Shown: positions 39,387 to 50,487, numbered from the stretch's first letter. The stretch is 64,000 nt of DNA from Shewanella oncorhynchi (GCF_012584455.1 NZ_JABAEB010000002.1:372001-436000), one strand, 5' to 3'. The notes: generated by a model not told the origin, from the letters alone. Numbers and translations: made by a program.

Positions 39387-41111
39387 ATGGCAATACCTCG
39401 TGATTTTATCAATGAGCTAATCGCTCGCACTGACATAGTCGAACTTATCGATCGTAAGGTGCCCTTGAAAAAGGCGGGTAAGAACTACTCGGCCTGTTGT
39501 CCTTTTCATAGCGAAAAATCACCTTCGTTTACCGTCAGCCGTGATAAACAGTTCTATCATTGCTTTGGCTGCGGTGCTCACGGCAACGCCATCGATTTTG
39601 TGATGGAGTATGACCGACTCGATTTTATTGATGCCATTGAAGATTTGGCGGGCCAGCTTGGATTAGAGGTTCCCAGAGAACAAGGCACAGGCAAGCGACA
39701 TGATGATGGTTTAAGCCATGACTTATATCAACTCATGGAAGAAGCAAGCCTTTACTTTCAAAACCAACTTAGACAACACCAAGATAAACAAAAAGTTATC
39801 GATTATCTTGCCTATCGCGGTTTATCCGATGATGTAGTAGAACATTTTGGTATTGGCTTTGCGCCAGACGGTTGGGATGGCTTATTGGGCCGCTATCGTC
39901 AGAATCAAGATGCGCAGGATAAGTTACTGACTGCGGGTATGTTAATTAGCAACGACAGTGGGAAACGTTACGACAGATTTCGTGACCGCCTCATGTTTCC
40001 TATCCGCGACAGGCGCGGACGAGTCATTGGTTTTGGTGGCAGAGTTTTAGGTGATGGCACACCCAAATACTTGAATTCTCCAGAAACGCCCATATTTCAT
40101 AAGGGCAATGAGCTTTATGGTCTCTATGAACTAAAGCAACGCTATCGCGATCCAGACAAAGTACTGATCGTTGAAGGCTATATGGATGTGGTGGCATTGG
40201 CGCAATTTGGCGTCGATTATGCTGTCGCATCATTAGGCACCTCAACCACAGCAGAGCAATTTCAGCTTTTGCTGCGCAGCGCTAAAGAAGTGATTTGCTG
40301 TTACGACGGTGACAGAGCGGGTACTGAAGCGGCATGGCGCGCCTTAGAAACGGCATTGCCATTATTAAAGCCGGGCGATCAAGTACGATTTATGTTCCTG
40401 CCTCAGGCCGAAGATCCTGATTCTATGGTTCGTAAAATTGGTAAAGATGCATTTGAAACCTTAATGGACTCTGCCATTGCACTACCCGAGTTTCTATTTG
40501 ACACGTTAGCGACAAAATACGGTACAGATAAAGGCAACTTAGCGAAACAAGCTTTTATCTTAATTGAAAAAATTCAAGACACTGTGCTGCAAAATTTACT
40601 ACTTGAGAACTTAGCTCACAAGTTAGGAATGAACAGCTCAGAAGATATGAAAAAGAAGCTAGGCTTTAGCGTGAAACAAGCTAAACCAATGGCAAGTAAA
40701 GGATTAAAAGGACGCGGTACACCATTGCGACTCGCCATCGCACTGCTAGTACAACATCCTAAACTGGGTATGGGTTTACCCCCACAACCCGCACTCGCCC
40801 ACTTGCAGATGCCAGGCATAGAATTGCTGCCACTGTTATTGGAGATGACTCGAGAGCAAACGTTAAACAGCGCACAACTACTTGAACAATTCCGAGAGCA
40901 CCCTTACAGCGGCACTCTCCATAAATTGGCCCAATGGGACCATCAAGTGGCGGATGAAAACTTGCTCGAAAAGTTTAAACAAACCCTGGTTTGGTTGAAC
41001 AATCAATATATTGAACAACGATATCAGGAATTGAGTCTAAAACAGACTCATACAAAAGAAGAGAAGATGCAGCTCTCGAAGCTGATCTCAGTCATGAAAG
41101 GGTTAAACTGA
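39387..41111 (+). CDS. dnaG: DNA primase
   Basis: Makes RNA primers for replication. N-terminal zinc ribbon CPFHSEKSPSFTV ... FYHCFGCGAHG (about 37-65), TOPRIM catalytic core (VLIVEGYMDVVAL and CCYDGDRAGTEA) and a C-terminal helicase-binding domain from about 430. 574 aa is near the E. coli length. The ribosome binding site is weak, which fits low expression. Confidence 0.96.
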   Translation: MAIPRDFINELIARTDIVELIDRKVPLKKAGKNYSACCPFHSEKSPSFTVSRDKQFYHCFGCGAHGNAIDFVMEYDRLDFIDAIEDLAGQLGLEVPREQGTGKRHDDGLSHDLYQLMEEASLYFQNQLRQHQDKQKVIDYLAYRGLSDDVVEHFGIGFAPDGWDGLLGRYRQNQDAQDKLLTAGMLISNDSGKRYDRFRDRLMFPIRDRRGRVIGFGGRVLGDGTPKYLNSPETPIFHKGNELYGLYELKQRYRDPDKVLIVEGYMDVVALAQFGVDYAVASLGTSTTAEQFQLLLRSAKEVICCYDGDRAGTEAAWRALETALPLLKPGDQVRFMFLPQAEDPDSMVRKIGKDAFETLMDSAIALPEFLFDTLATKYGTDKGNLAKQAFILIEKIQDTVLQNLLLENLAHKLGMNSSEDMKKKLGFSVKQAKPMASKGLKGRGTPLRLAIALLVQHPKLGMGLPPQPALAHLQMPGIELLPLLLEMTREQTLNSAQLLEQFREHPYSGTLHKLAQWDHQVADENLLEKFKQTLVWLNNQYIEQRYQELSLKQTHTKEEKMQLSKLISVMKGLN

Positions 41112-41167
41112 GGCAAAAATGTCCTCATTCGCTGCCCCAGTGACTAGCACAGATATGTGCACACGGC

Positions 41168-41173
41168 TATAAT
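41168..41173 (+). promoter_or_regulatory. Possible -10 element of an internal rpoD promoter
   Basis: A perfect TATAAT lies between dnaG and rpoD, 79 bases before the rpoD start. The matching -35 position (TAGCAC) is poor. E. coli also has an rpoD promoter in this part of the operon. Confidence 0.35.
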
Positions 41174-41246
41174 TGACGATTTGCGCGGCACTTGGCTTAT
41201 GCTAAGTGTCCGTCGTTGTAACAGTTTCCCAACTTGGATGATATCT

Positions 41247-43085
41247 ATGGATCATACTCCGCAGTCGCAACTTAAGCTGTTGCTTGCCAAAGGTAAAGAG
41301 CAAGGTTACTTAACCTATGCAGAAGTGAACGATCACTTACCTGCAGACATGGTCGATTCTGACCAGATCGAAGATATTATCCAGATGATAAATGACATGG
41401 GTATCCGGGTGTTCGAAGAAGCCCCCGATGCCGATGACATGATGATGTCGGAAGACAACACAGACGAAGATGCAGCAGAAGAAGCCGCCGCAGCACTGGC
41501 AACAGTAGAAAGCGAACTTGGCCGCACAACCGATCCCGTACGCATGTATATGCGTGAAATGGGTACCGTTGAGCTTCTGACCCGCGAAGGCGAAATTGTT
41601 ATCGCCAAACGCATCGAAGAAGGCATCAACACAGTTCAAAGTTCAGTCGCCGAATACCCACAAGCGATCGCTATGATCCTTGAGCAATTCGACCAATTTG
41701 AAGCCGACGAACTGCGCTTATCTGATATTATCTCTGGATTTGTAAACCCGGACGAAGATGACGTCGCCCCGACCGCCACTCACATCGGCTCAGAATTATC
41801 TGAAGAAGAGCTGGACGATGAAGATGACGAAGAGGATGACGATGACAGCGAAGATGAAGAAGAAGGCAACAAAGGGCCTGATCCTGAAGAAGCTCGTGAA
41901 AGATTCGGTCAACTCAGAGCCGCTTACGAAAGCGCACTGAAAATTATCGAAGCTAAGGGCCGTGAACACCCTGAATCGGTAAAAGCCCTCTTCGAAATCG
42001 GCGAAATTTTCAAAGAATTCCGCTTAGTACCTAAGCAGTTTGACCGTTTAGTCAAAAGCATGCGCACTATGATGGACCGCGTGCGTGTTCAAGAACGTTT
42101 AGTGTTAAAACTGTGCGTTGAACAAGCCAAAATGCCGAAGAAAAACTTCGTCAAATTCTTCACTGGCAACGAAACCAACCTTGATTGGTTCAACACTGAG
42201 AAAGCCTCAACGAAACCTTATGCCGAAGGCCTAAGAATGGTTGAAGATGACGTCATTCGTTGTCGTACCAAGCTTGCAGCAGTAGAAGAAGAAACTGGCT
42301 TAGCGATTTCTGCCATTAAAGACATCAACCGCCGTATGTCAATCGGTGAAGCCAAAGCGCGCCGTGCGAAGAAAGAAATGGTTGAAGCCAACTTACGTCT
42401 GGTAATTTCTATCGCGAAGAAATACACCAACCGTGGTCTGCAATTCTTGGACTTAATCCAAGAAGGTAACATTGGCTTAATGAAAGCCGTGGATAAATTC
42501 GAATACCGTCGTGGTTACAAATTTTCGACCTATGCAACTTGGTGGATCCGTCAGGCGATTACCCGCTCTATCGCCGACCAAGCGCGTACTATTCGAATTC
42601 CAGTACACATGATCGAAACGATCAACAAGCTGAACCGTATCTCTCGCCAAATGCTACAGGAAATGGGCCGCGAGCCTTCACCTGAAGAACTGGCTGAGCG
42701 TATGATGATGCCGGAAGATAAGATCCGTAAGGTATTGAAAATAGCTAAAGAACCTATCTCCATGGAAACCCCAATCGGTGACGATGAAGATTCGCATTTA
42801 GGTGATTTTATCGAGGATACTACCCTCGAATTACCACTGGATTCAGCGACCAGCGAAAGCTTGAAAAACGCCACCCACGAAGTGTTAGCAGGTCTAACCG
42901 CCCGTGAAGCGAAAGTGCTGCGTATGCGTTTTGGTATCGATATGAATACTGACCATACACTTGAAGAAGTGGGTAAGCAGTTCGACGTGACCCGTGAACG
43001 TATTCGTCAGATTGAAGCTAAGGCACTGCGCAAACTGCGTCACCCTTCACGCTCAGAAATCTTAAAATCATTCCTAGATGAATAG
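41247..43085 (+). CDS. rpoD: RNA polymerase sigma-70 factor RpoD
   Basis: Housekeeping sigma factor, 612 aa (E. coli 613). Region 1.1 starts [21 protein letters not shown] very acidic stretch lies in the non-conserved region (about 187-210, runs of D and E). Region 2 contains [16 protein letters not shown], and region 4.2 contains [20 protein letters not shown]. The longer frame from 41157 lacks homology. Fourth gene of the operon; a terminator follows. Confidence 0.97.
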   Translation: MDHTPQSQLKLLLAKGKEQGYLTYAEVNDHLPADMVDSDQIEDIIQMINDMGIRVFEEAPDADDMMMSEDNTDEDAAEEAAAALATVESELGRTTDPVRMYMREMGTVELLTREGEIVIAKRIEEGINTVQSSVAEYPQAIAMILEQFDQFEADELRLSDIISGFVNPDEDDVAPTATHIGSELSEEELDDEDDEEDDDDSEDEEEGNKGPDPEEARERFGQLRAAYESALKIIEAKGREHPESVKALFEIGEIFKEFRLVPKQFDRLVKSMRTMMDRVRVQERLVLKLCVEQAKMPKKNFVKFFTGNETNLDWFNTEKASTKPYAEGLRMVEDDVIRCRTKLAAVEEETGLAISAIKDINRRMSIGEAKARRAKKEMVEANLRLVISIAKKYTNRGLQFLDLIQEGNIGLMKAVDKFEYRRGYKFSTYATWWIRQAITRSIADQARTIRIPVHMIETINKLNRISRQMLQEMGREPSPEELAERMMMPEDKIRKVLKIAKEPISMETPIGDDEDSHLGDFIEDTTLELPLDSATSESLKNATHEVLAGLTAREAKVLRMRFGIDMNTDHTLEEVGKQFDVTRERIRQIEAKALRKLRHPSRSEILKSFLDE

Positions 43086-43121
43086 GCCGTTATAAACCTA
43101 AAGTCATCTAAGTAAGATCTG

Positions 43122-43146
43122 AAGCCCTGCCCATGCAGGGCTTTTT
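43122..43146 (+). terminator. rpoD operon terminator
   Basis: AAGCCCTGC, loop CCAT, GCAGGGC-T5. Confidence 0.9.
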
Positions 43147-43275
43147 ATTGTCTTTCCCACGCTAATATTGACATCAGCACAGCATCGAAGCCTTAAATTT
43201 AGGCGACGATAGCATTTAAGTTGATTAACAGATAACCAATTGAATCAGTTGCGTGAATTTCCAGCCAAAACACGG

Positions 43276-43304
43276 GTGACAAGCGTAAGTAAGCTTAGTA
43301 TACT
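43276..43304 (+). promoter_or_regulatory. tRNA gene promoter
   Basis: GTGACA (43276-43281), a 17-base spacer, and TATACT (43299-43304), followed by a GC-rich discriminator (TCCTCCCGC) typical of stable RNA genes. Confidence 0.65.
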
Positions 43305-43340
43305 TCCTCCCGCTTCAGGTAATGACGATTACCTTAAGTC

Positions 43341-43417
43341 GGCCCCTTAGCTCAGTTGGTTAGAGCACACGACTCATAATCGTTAGGTCCACGGTTCAAG
43401 TCCGTGAGGGGCCACCA
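43341..43417 (+). tRNA. ileX: tRNA with CAU anticodon, best read as tRNA-Ile2 (k2CAU)
   Basis: 77 bases with encoded CCA. The acceptor stem GGCCCCT/AGGGGCC pairs fully; the anticodon CAT is at 43375-43377. The acceptor stem and the anticodon arm CGACTCATAATCG equal those I recall for E. coli tRNA-Ile2 (ileX), whereas elongator tRNA-Met has GGCTACG and ATCACTCATAATGAT. With lysidine made by TilS it would read AUA. Simple anticodon reading would call it tRNA-Met. Confidence 0.85.
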
Positions 43418-43428
43418 CCCGATTCAAC

Positions 43429-43459
43429 AAAAAAGCCCATTGATTCAATGGGCTTTTTT
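43429..43459 (+). terminator. tRNA terminator
   Basis: A6-GCCCATTG, loop ATT, CAATGGGC-T6. Confidence 0.94.
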
Positions 43460-43660
43460 GTATCTAAAAACTGATCTCCGCTAGTTATCACACAATATCC
43501 GTGTATTTACACATTCCCCTCGCTGAACTGTTTTAAATTTTTAGCCTATTCGATGTTATTTAAATATCCATAAAAATAGGCTCTTTGATAAGTGTTAAGC
43601 AGCAACACAATCAAAGAGTCTATTTAAAATCAATGAGCTAATTCCACAAATATCTGAGTG

Positions 43661-45781
43661 CTAGGTTTTTAACTTGCCTAACTGCTCATGTTGCTGCTTC
43701 ACTAAGCTTGCTAAAACTACACTGCTTTGCTGTGCTTCACCCGCAAGACGCGCAAGTTCAGAAGCCGAATCAGAAATGCCTGTAATATTGCGATTAACCT
43801 CTTCAGTCACCGCGCTCTGCTCTTCTGCCGCTGCCGCGATATGGGTAACTTGGCCCGAAATTTCTTCAATCTGACTCACCATTGAGTTCAATGAGTTCAG
43901 CGCTTGCTCAGTTTGAGATACGGCCATTTGTGCCCGTTCAGCACCTTTATCTATGATGCCAGAAGCACTTTGAACTTCTTTTTGCAGTGCATCGATAAGA
44001 GTACTAATATCATTCGTCGAGCTTTGAGTCTTAGATGCCAGCGCACGGACTTCGTCAGCCACCACAGCAAAACCCCGTCCTTGTTCACCCGCCCTCGCCG
44101 CCTCAATCGCCGCATTTAGTGCCAGCAGGTTTGTTTGTGCGGCAATGGAGCTGATCACCTCAAGAATACGACTAATATTCATACTGCTGTCAGCGACTTT
44201 ACTCACGGCCAGCTTAGCTTCCATTGACTCTTTAGACATAGTCGCCACAAAGCCCATCGCCTTAGTCAGACTTTCTTCACTGTGACGAATGTTGCGTGAC
44301 ATAGCTTCTGTTTCTGCAGCGGTTTGCTCAGACGCCTTAGCAACCTCAAGTGCGGTGGCACTCATTTGGTTTACGGCCGTTACCACACTCTCAATTTCAC
44401 CATATTGACGATTGACACTATCACGCGTGAGCTGGGCAATTTTCGCTGAAGCTTGGCTTTCTTCCTGAGAACGACTCGCGAGGGTTTTAAGCTCGGCAAT
44501 CAAGTTTTTCAGTTTATAAATAAAGGAGTTGAAACCTTTTGCTAACGCAATCAACTCTGCATGGGAGTCCACTTCTATCGATTGCGTTAAATCGCCATCA
44601 GCGCTTGCTAGGTGTTCTACACGGCCTTGGATCATCTTTAAGGGTGAAATAATGCTACGGATCACTAGGCTAATCGTAATCACAGCAGCAATCGACACGA
44701 CAACACCGACCATGAGCAACAAACTCCCCAAGGAAGTTGCCATTTCATCCATATCATTATTCAACACAATCGAACTCTTGTACGCCTGCGCAGTCGGCAC
44801 TTGGATCACTAAGGACCACTCGGCATTCGCTAAAGGGATCTTAATTGGGTAGGCAACAATAATTTCATCATCGTTAACCATGTAACCCGAGTTCTTGTGT
44901 AACGAGATGATTTGTGAGGCAATAGCTGGATTTATTGACTCAGCTAAAGGGCGAGCCTTTTTACTGTAATGACTTGCTGCAACCACTAAACCGCGGGTAC
45001 TCAATAAAGTTACTTTCGCTTGCCCATCGTAGAGGCTCTTAGATAACTTATCGATAAGGGTTTGAAAGACGGGTAAGTTTAAATCAACACCGACCACACC
45101 GATAAACTGTTTACGCTTAAGCACAGGAACAGTTAGCGAGGTCATTAATGCTTTGTTACCGGGAGTTATTTCGTATAAATACGGCTCCATTAGACAGGGC
45201 TTTAAGGTTTCTTTACCGCATAAATACCATTCTGCATCACGGATCCCAAATTCATTTAGGCTAGTAAGGTATTTTTCTGACGAATCTTCAACCTGTTGAT
45301 GTGCAACAGTGCCATTGTCATCACGGGTATAGTAAACCTCTAGGGCACCTGATGTCGTTACACTGTGGCTGGAATTAATATTCAGAAACTCAGTATCGAG
45401 CCCATCATAACCATTAGGTTCAAACTGGGCATACATGGAGGAAACTTGTGCATTTTTCTTAAGCACAGCCGCCACAGTGAGTTCTAAACGATCACGCTTT
45501 AAGGGAAGTTCTTCTGCCGTACTCTCCACCATACCGGCAAAAGAGTAAGGAATACGATAGGCTTCGTTAATAAATCCAGCGACCATTTCGCCATATTCAC
45601 CGGCGCGGGCTTCGAGTTTATCCCGCGTTTCAGTTTGTAGGGTATTTTGAACTTGATCCGATAATTGCGCGTTTTGAGCCGACAGTGTCCACCATAAACT
45701 GATAGATAAAATAGCCACTATCGATAAAAATAATGCTGATGTAATCCACAACAACTTAGTACTGATGGACAAATGCTTCAT
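43661..45781 (-). CDS. Methyl-accepting chemotaxis protein, Cache type
   Basis: 706-residue chemoreceptor. First helix near 8-29; a large periplasmic double-Cache domain (about 30-335, with [19 protein letters not shown] in the membrane-proximal part); second helix near 350-378; HAMP; then the signalling domain with the hairpin tip [20 protein letters not shown] and [12 protein letters not shown]. The ligand is unknown; dCache domains often bind amino acids or organic acids. It stands alone. Confidence 0.92.
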   Translation of the reverse strand: MKHLSISTKLLWITSALFLSIVAILSISLWWTLSAQNAQLSDQVQNTLQTETRDKLEARAGEYGEMVAGFINEAYRIPYSFAGMVESTAEELPLKRDRLELTVAAVLKKNAQVSSMYAQFEPNGYDGLDTEFLNINSSHSVTTSGALEVYYTRDDNGTVAHQQVEDSSEKYLTSLNEFGIRDAEWYLCGKETLKPCLMEPYLYEITPGNKALMTSLTVPVLKRKQFIGVVGVDLNLPVFQTLIDKLSKSLYDGQAKVTLLSTRGLVVAASHYSKKARPLAESINPAIASQIISLHKNSGYMVNDDEIIVAYPIKIPLANAEWSLVIQVPTAQAYKSSIVLNNDMDEMATSLGSLLLMVGVVVSIAAVITISLVIRSIISPLKMIQGRVEHLASADGDLTQSIEVDSHAELIALAKGFNSFIYKLKNLIAELKTLASRSQEESQASAKIAQLTRDSVNRQYGEIESVVTAVNQMSATALEVAKASEQTAAETEAMSRNIRHSEESLTKAMGFVATMSKESMEAKLAVSKVADSSMNISRILEVISSIAAQTNLLALNAAIEAARAGEQGRGFAVVADEVRALASKTQSSTNDISTLIDALQKEVQSASGIIDKGAERAQMAVSQTEQALNSLNSMVSQIEEISGQVTHIAAAAEEQSAVTEEVNRNITGISDSASELARLAGEAQQSSVVLASLVKQQHEQLGKLKT

Positions 45782-45944
45782 CTAGTAAACTCCCAAGAGA
45801 ACGACAATAGCGTAATTATTTTGATCTACTTTATTTTTATACTTTCTATACAGCATTAAAAATAGCACTTAGGGTAAGAATTACCAGTACTTAAGATAAA
45901 GAGTTGTCAATGAAATGTAAAACTTTTGAATGACTAAATCAAAA

Positions 45945-45978
45945 AAAGGCCAAATTCAAATAAATGAATTCAGCCTTT
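45945..45978 (-). terminator. mak terminator
   Basis: Read on the minus strand, AAAGGC...GCCTTT with an inner TGAATT/AATTCA pairing is followed by a T7 run. It fits the 3' end of mak, 35 bases past its stop. Confidence 0.75.
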
Positions 45979-46012
45979 AATATCAAACACTATTCTTGAT
46001 TGAGTCTAGGTA

Positions 46013-46909
46013 TTAGCGTCCCCACAACCAAGCGGCGCCACGCACCCCAGATGAAGCACCATAATAATTTTTAACAACGGGTGTGTGGCACTCTCGGCCA
46101 ACCACATAGAGCGGCAAAATTTTCGGTAATTCGGTATAAATAGCATCGATGTTAGACACGCCGCCGCCAAGGACGATAACATCAGGATCCATCATATTGA
46201 TCACATGGGCCAATGAACGGGCTAAACGATCAATAAAGCGGTTAAATGCTTGAGTTGCCAGCGGATCTCCCGCTTGCATCATTTGGGCAATTTCAATACC
46301 GCTGTCAGCAACACCGCCCGCAGCGCGAAAGTCGCGAACAAAACCCGTTCCAGATATAAACGTTTCGATACAGTCTCTATTACCACAAAAACACGTCGTG
46401 GTATTAAATTCATCTGCTTTCATCCACGGTAAAGGATTATGGCCCCACTCACCACCAATACCATTGCCACCGTCATGTACTTGGCCTTTAATTGCGATAC
46501 CAGCACCACATCCCGTTCCAATAATGGCACCAAATACAACTGACTTTCCTGCGGCAGCGCCATCTACCGCTTCTGATACGGCAAAACAGTTCGCATCATT
46601 AGCAATTTTTACTTTACGATTTAATCGAGTCCCCAGATCCACATCGAGTGGATGACCATTGATCCAAGTTGAATTAGCATTTTTTACTAGACCAGTAAAA
46701 GGAGAAACAACCCCAGGAATACCTATTCCGATAGTGGCGGTTTGCTGCAGGCTGTCTTCGACTTCAGTTACCAATGCAACCAAAGCATTGACTGTCGCAA
46801 CATATTCTCTCGGTGTCGGGATGCGTTTACGAAAGACTTCGTTACCATCGCTATCTAATGCGACTACCTCGATTTTTGTGCCACCAAGATCGATACCAAT
46901 TCGTAACAT
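46013..46909 (-). CDS. mak: Fructokinase Mak (ROK family)
   Basis: 298-residue ROK sugar kinase, alignable with E. coli Mak along its length. ATP site RIGIDLGGTKIEVVAL; substrate and zinc region GGEWGHNPLPW ... CFCGNRDCIETFISG, with the zinc cysteines; LDPDVIVLGGG-like block MDPDVIVLGGGVSN. It phosphorylates fructose and perhaps other hexoses. No sugar transporter is adjacent. A 14-base palindrome lies just upstream of the start. Confidence 0.9.
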   Translation of the reverse strand: MLRIGIDLGGTKIEVVALDSDGNEVFRKRIPTPREYVATVNALVALVTEVEDSLQQTATIGIGIPGVVSPFTGLVKNANSTWINGHPLDVDLGTRLNRKVKIANDANCFAVSEAVDGAAAGKSVVFGAIIGTGCGAGIAIKGQVHDGGNGIGGEWGHNPLPWMKADEFNTTTCFCGNRDCIETFISGTGFVRDFRAAGGVADSGIEIAQMMQAGDPLATQAFNRFIDRLARSLAHVINMMDPDVIVLGGGVSNIDAIYTELPKILPLYVVGRECHTPVVKNYYGASSGVRGAAWLWGR

Positions 46910-47328
46910 TCATATACTCCGTTTAAATATATTTAACGCAAAGCGGTGCATTAACAACCTGATGCATATCTGCAACTGTAGAGACGCTGCTAAGTAGAAC
47001 TTTTCGTTTTAAAGTTATCTACATTAGAATTTCCAAGCGCACTATGCCTGTTGGACAAACAGCAATCAACCTCAATGTATTTAAATACACCATAGCGCAT
47101 ACCCGCACATGCCATTATCTGCTTATCCGATAGTACTGCGAATGTTCCTTGATTTATCCGCAGCAGAAAAACTTAGATAGAACTGTACCCGCTTAAATCC
47201 ACCTTAAAATTGATAAGGTCATTTGTAACAAAGTCTGTTTTTGCCTATGTCTGCCATTGGTTTGAATTGGTTATCGCCTTATACTTTTGAGCTCAAATAT
47301 TAAAACAACAATGTTGGAAGCAAGCGAT
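46910..47328. other. Divergent control region, mak and POT transporter
   Basis: About 420 bases. Two perfect 14-base palindromes are seen: TTAAATATATTTAA at 46923-46936, overlapping the mak leader, and TGTATTTAAATACA at 47076-47089. Either could be an operator; I cannot name the regulator. No small gene is evident. Confidence 0.35.
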
Positions 47329-48894
47329 ATGACTATTGGGACTGCTCCGGTAAGTAAAACACATTCATTTATGACTGTGTCTCTTATCGAATTATGGGAA
47401 CGCTTTGGTTATTACGGCATGCAAGCGCTGATTGTGTACTTTATGGTGCAGCGTCTTGGCTTTGATGACTCACGTGCAAACTTAGTATGGAGTGCCTGTG
47501 CGGCACTTATTTATGTATCACCGGCGATTGGTGGCTGGGTTGGGGATAAAATTCTCGGCACCAAACGCACTATGCTGCTCGGTGCGGGGATCCTCTCTCT
47601 GGGTTATGCGCTAATGGCCGTACCCACTGAAAATACGTGGTTTATGTTTTCAGCGCTCGGCGTGATTGTGGTCGGTAACGGCCTATTCAAGCCGAATGCG
47701 GGTAACTTAGTCCGCAAGATTTACGAAGGTGACGATTCTAAAATCGACAGTGCGTTTACCATCTATTACATGGCGGTAAACGTGGGTTCGACCTTCTCTA
47801 TGTTGCTCACGCCTTGGATTAAAGATTACGTTAACGCCCAATATGGCAACGAATTTGGCTGGCATGCCGCTTTTGCCGTGTGTTGTGTCGGCATATTGGT
47901 GGGTTTAGGCAACTATGCACTTATGCGTAAGAGTCTAGTCCATTACGGTTCTGAGCCAGACACTCGCCCAGTGAACAAGAAAAACCTCGCGATTGTATTG
48001 GGTCTATCCGCATTGTCGGTTGTCGCTTCAGCCATTATTCTTGAATACGAAGCTGTTGCGCGCGTCTTCGTTTATGCAGCAGGCGTAGCCGTATTGGCAA
48101 TCTTCTTCCACTTGATCCGCACCAGCGAAACCAGTGAAAGAGCTGGACTGATTGCAGCACTGATCCTTACGGTGCAAACCGTGTTCTTCTTTATTTTCTA
48201 TCAACAAATGTCAACGTCACTCGCGCTGTTTGCCCTGCGTAACGTGGATTGGGATTTTCAAGTTTTTGGTACCCACTTGTGGACTTGGTCACCTGCCCAG
48301 TTCCAAGCATTAAATCCATTATGGATTATGGTATTAAGTCCAGTACTCGCATGGAGCTATTCATGGGCTGGACGCAATGATAAAGACTTTTCTATCGCGG
48401 CGAAGTTTGCCCTCGGTTTTGCCGTTGTGGCGATCGGCTTCTTTATCTATGGCTTTGCGGGCCAATTTGCAGTCAATGGTAAAACCTCTTCATGGATCAT
48501 GATCTGGGGCTATGCCTCTTACTCTTTAGGGGAATTGCTGGTGAGTGGTCTTGGACTTGCCATGATTGCTCGCTACGTACCTGCGCGTATGGGCGGCTTT
48601 ATGATGGGCGCCTATTTCGTCGCCTCAGGTATTTCACAGTATCTGGGCGGTGTGGTCGCTAACTTCGCCAGTGTGCCAAAAGATTTAGTCGACCCACTGC
48701 AAACCTTGCCCGTATACACAAGTCTGTTTAATAAGTTAGGTATCGCGGCTGTAGTCTGTACCTTTATCGCCCTTGCAGTATTACCTCTGATGCGTCGCCT
48801 GACTGAGACTCACCATTCACACAACAATGCTGCTGATGATGATATTAGTGAAAGTGCTGCGGCATCGCTACGGGATGTGAAAGCCGAGCAGTAA
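47329..48894 (+). CDS. POT-family proton-coupled di/tripeptide transporter
   Basis: Major facilitator of about 521 aa. The POT motif SLIELWERFGYYGMQALIVY contains ExxERFxYY in helix 1, and FTIYYMAVNVGS and GIFKPN-like GNGLFKPNAGN are other PTR signatures. It resembles the Shewanella peptide transporter PepTSo2 (recalled, not searched). The start is uncertain: ATG 47329 with GGAA upstream, ATG 47311, or TTG 47287. The C-terminal tail is hydrophilic and His/Asp-rich. Confidence 0.9.
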   Translation: MTIGTAPVSKTHSFMTVSLIELWERFGYYGMQALIVYFMVQRLGFDDSRANLVWSACAALIYVSPAIGGWVGDKILGTKRTMLLGAGILSLGYALMAVPTENTWFMFSALGVIVVGNGLFKPNAGNLVRKIYEGDDSKIDSAFTIYYMAVNVGSTFSMLLTPWIKDYVNAQYGNEFGWHAAFAVCCVGILVGLGNYALMRKSLVHYGSEPDTRPVNKKNLAIVLGLSALSVVASAIILEYEAVARVFVYAAGVAVLAIFFHLIRTSETSERAGLIAALILTVQTVFFFIFYQQMSTSLALFALRNVDWDFQVFGTHLWTWSPAQFQALNPLWIMVLSPVLAWSYSWAGRNDKDFSIAAKFALGFAVVAIGFFIYGFAGQFAVNGKTSSWIMIWGYASYSLGELLVSGLGLAMIARYVPARMGGFMMGAYFVASGISQYLGGVVANFASVPKDLVDPLQTLPVYTSLFNKLGIAAVVCTFIALAVLPLMRRLTETHHSHNNAADDDISESAAASLRDVKAEQ

Positions 48895-48934
48895 TGCTCG
48901 ACTGACAATAGCGATTTTTCTATTGCATAACATT

Positions 48935-48968
48935 AACTGCCGATAGCCCTGCTATCGGTAGTTTTTTT
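48935..48968 (+). terminator. POT transporter terminator
   Basis: GCCGATAGC pairs around a CCT loop with GCTATCGGT, flanked by ACT/AGT and a T7 run. Confidence 0.88.
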
Positions 48969-49406
48969 ATCACTTCATTCAACATCGTTTATACCCTTAT
49001 ATTGCTACTCATAACCAAATGAGCTTTAGCGAAAGTCATGCAATCCTACTGTGACTGGCTTAGCGCTGAGTTGCTGAGAATAAGAACTTCAGTTCCACAT
49101 TATCGGCCCTCACACGCGAATGACTTCAGCCCCTCAATTTGTTACAAAGCGAGTACACACTCAGTTGCATAGCGATGCTCAAGTGCAGACTCACATTGAA
49201 ATAATGAAGGGGAAAGTGTTATCCATTAAAGCTTGATAAGCCGTGTCGTTAACCCCATATCAATATCACTGAATACCTTTATTCATCAAGACTGAGCCGT
49301 TAACGCTTTTTCTTAGCAATGAGCCTAGCAATGCAACAAACAATACGCTAACACAGTTAGCACCTCTTGTTATCGCTAGCAAAAACGGCAGTCACTTGGA
49401 GACACT
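48969..49406. other. Gap upstream of the luciferase-like gene
   Basis: About 440 bases. A 38-codon frame near 49120 has no ribosome binding site and is not called. No promoter or repeat is recognised; GGAGA lies before the next ATG. Confidence 0.35.
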
Positions 49407-50417
49407 ATGTCACAGCAGACATCAATATTGGCCGATATTCCCTTCTCGCTATTGGAACTCGCGCCCATGCGCCAAGGCTCAACCGTAGGCGAAACGCTTC
49501 AAAACAGTTTGCAGTATGCCAAGGAAGCCGACAGACTCGGCTTTAATCGTTTTTGGTTTGCCGAACACCACAATATGCCCGGTATCGCCAGCGCGGCGAC
49601 CTCGGTATTAATTGGTTATATTGCTGGCAATACGCAGCGTATTCGCGTCGGCGCGGGTGGCATTATGCTGCCAAACCATGCGCCTTTAGTGGTCGCCGAA
49701 CAGTTTGGCACCCTTGAAAGCTTATATCCAGGTCGTATCGATTTAGGACTGGGACGCGCACCTGGCAGCGATCAAATTACCAGCCGAGCACTGAACCGTG
49801 ATACCAGTCGCGCCGAACAATTCCCTGAAGAAGTCAGTGAATTACAAACTCTACTTGGCCCTTACAATGGTCGTCATGCGGTGCGAGCGATTCCCGGAGA
49901 AGGTACTAATGTGCCAATTTGGTTATTGGGCTCGAGTTTTTTTAGCGCACAGTTAGCGGCGCAGCGTGGTTTGCCCTATGTGTTTGCGGGCCACTTTGCA
50001 CCACGTTTTCTCTACGATGCGATTGAAATCTATCGCCGCGACTTTAAACCTTCTCAAGTGCTTGATAAACCCTATGTGATGCTTGGCTTACCGTTAGTTG
50101 CCGCCGATACAGATGAAGAGGCCCAATATTTGGGCACGACCTCAAAACAGCGCGTGCTGGCACTTATCCGTGGTCACGAGTTATGGCTAAAGCCACCGGT
50201 TGACACTATGGATGGCTTATGGAGTGCGCAAGAAGAAACCTATGTCGATAATTTCTTAGGTTTATCAGTTACTGGTGGCCCAGCGACGATTAAGCATCGT
50301 TTGGAAATGATCGTAAAAGAACTCGGCGTGAATGAGTTTATCTTCACCAATGACTTGTATGATCTTGATAAACGCAAAAAAGCATTACAGATCCTAATGG
50401 ATATTAAAAAGTGGTGA
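49407..50417 (+). CDS. LLM-class (luciferase-like) flavin-dependent monooxygenase
   Basis: 336-residue TIM-barrel protein of the luciferase-like monooxygenase family. Signatures are [20 protein letters not shown] near the N-terminus, [27 protein letters not shown] and [14 protein letters not shown]. It resembles E. coli YhbW. Reduced flavin is presumably the cosubstrate; the organic substrate is unknown. It stands alone before a bidirectional terminator. Confidence 0.88.
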   Translation: MSQQTSILADIPFSLLELAPMRQGSTVGETLQNSLQYAKEADRLGFNRFWFAEHHNMPGIASAATSVLIGYIAGNTQRIRVGAGGIMLPNHAPLVVAEQFGTLESLYPGRIDLGLGRAPGSDQITSRALNRDTSRAEQFPEEVSELQTLLGPYNGRHAVRAIPGEGTNVPIWLLGSSFFSAQLAAQRGLPYVFAGHFAPRFLYDAIEIYRRDFKPSQVLDKPYVMLGLPLVAADTDEEAQYLGTTSKQRVLALIRGHELWLKPPVDTMDGLWSAQEETYVDNFLGLSVTGGPATIKHRLEMIVKELGVNEFIFTNDLYDLDKRKKALQILMDIKKW

Positions 50418-50487
50418 TTCATTTAACTAATGAGTGCTGAAAGTCACTGGCAGTAAAAACAACCAACTCCAAAACAATCGCCCCAAT

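Noticed and set aside
41333..41639. Two overlapping antisense frames opposite the start of rpoD
   Set aside because: Composition simply mirrors the acidic, Ala-rich sense protein; two frames at once show a codon-bias artefact.
41800..41875. Acidic GA-rich repeat-like stretch, considered as a tandem repeat or insertion in rpoD
   Set aside because: It is the known acidic non-conserved region of sigma-70; frame and total length are normal.
47076..47089. TGTATTTAAATACA considered as a HexR or TyrR box
   Set aside because: Spacing and half sites do not match either consensus as I know it; left as an unnamed palindrome.
49120..49236. 38-codon frame upstream of the luciferase-like gene
   Set aside because: No ribosome binding site and no features beyond chance in AT-rich DNA.
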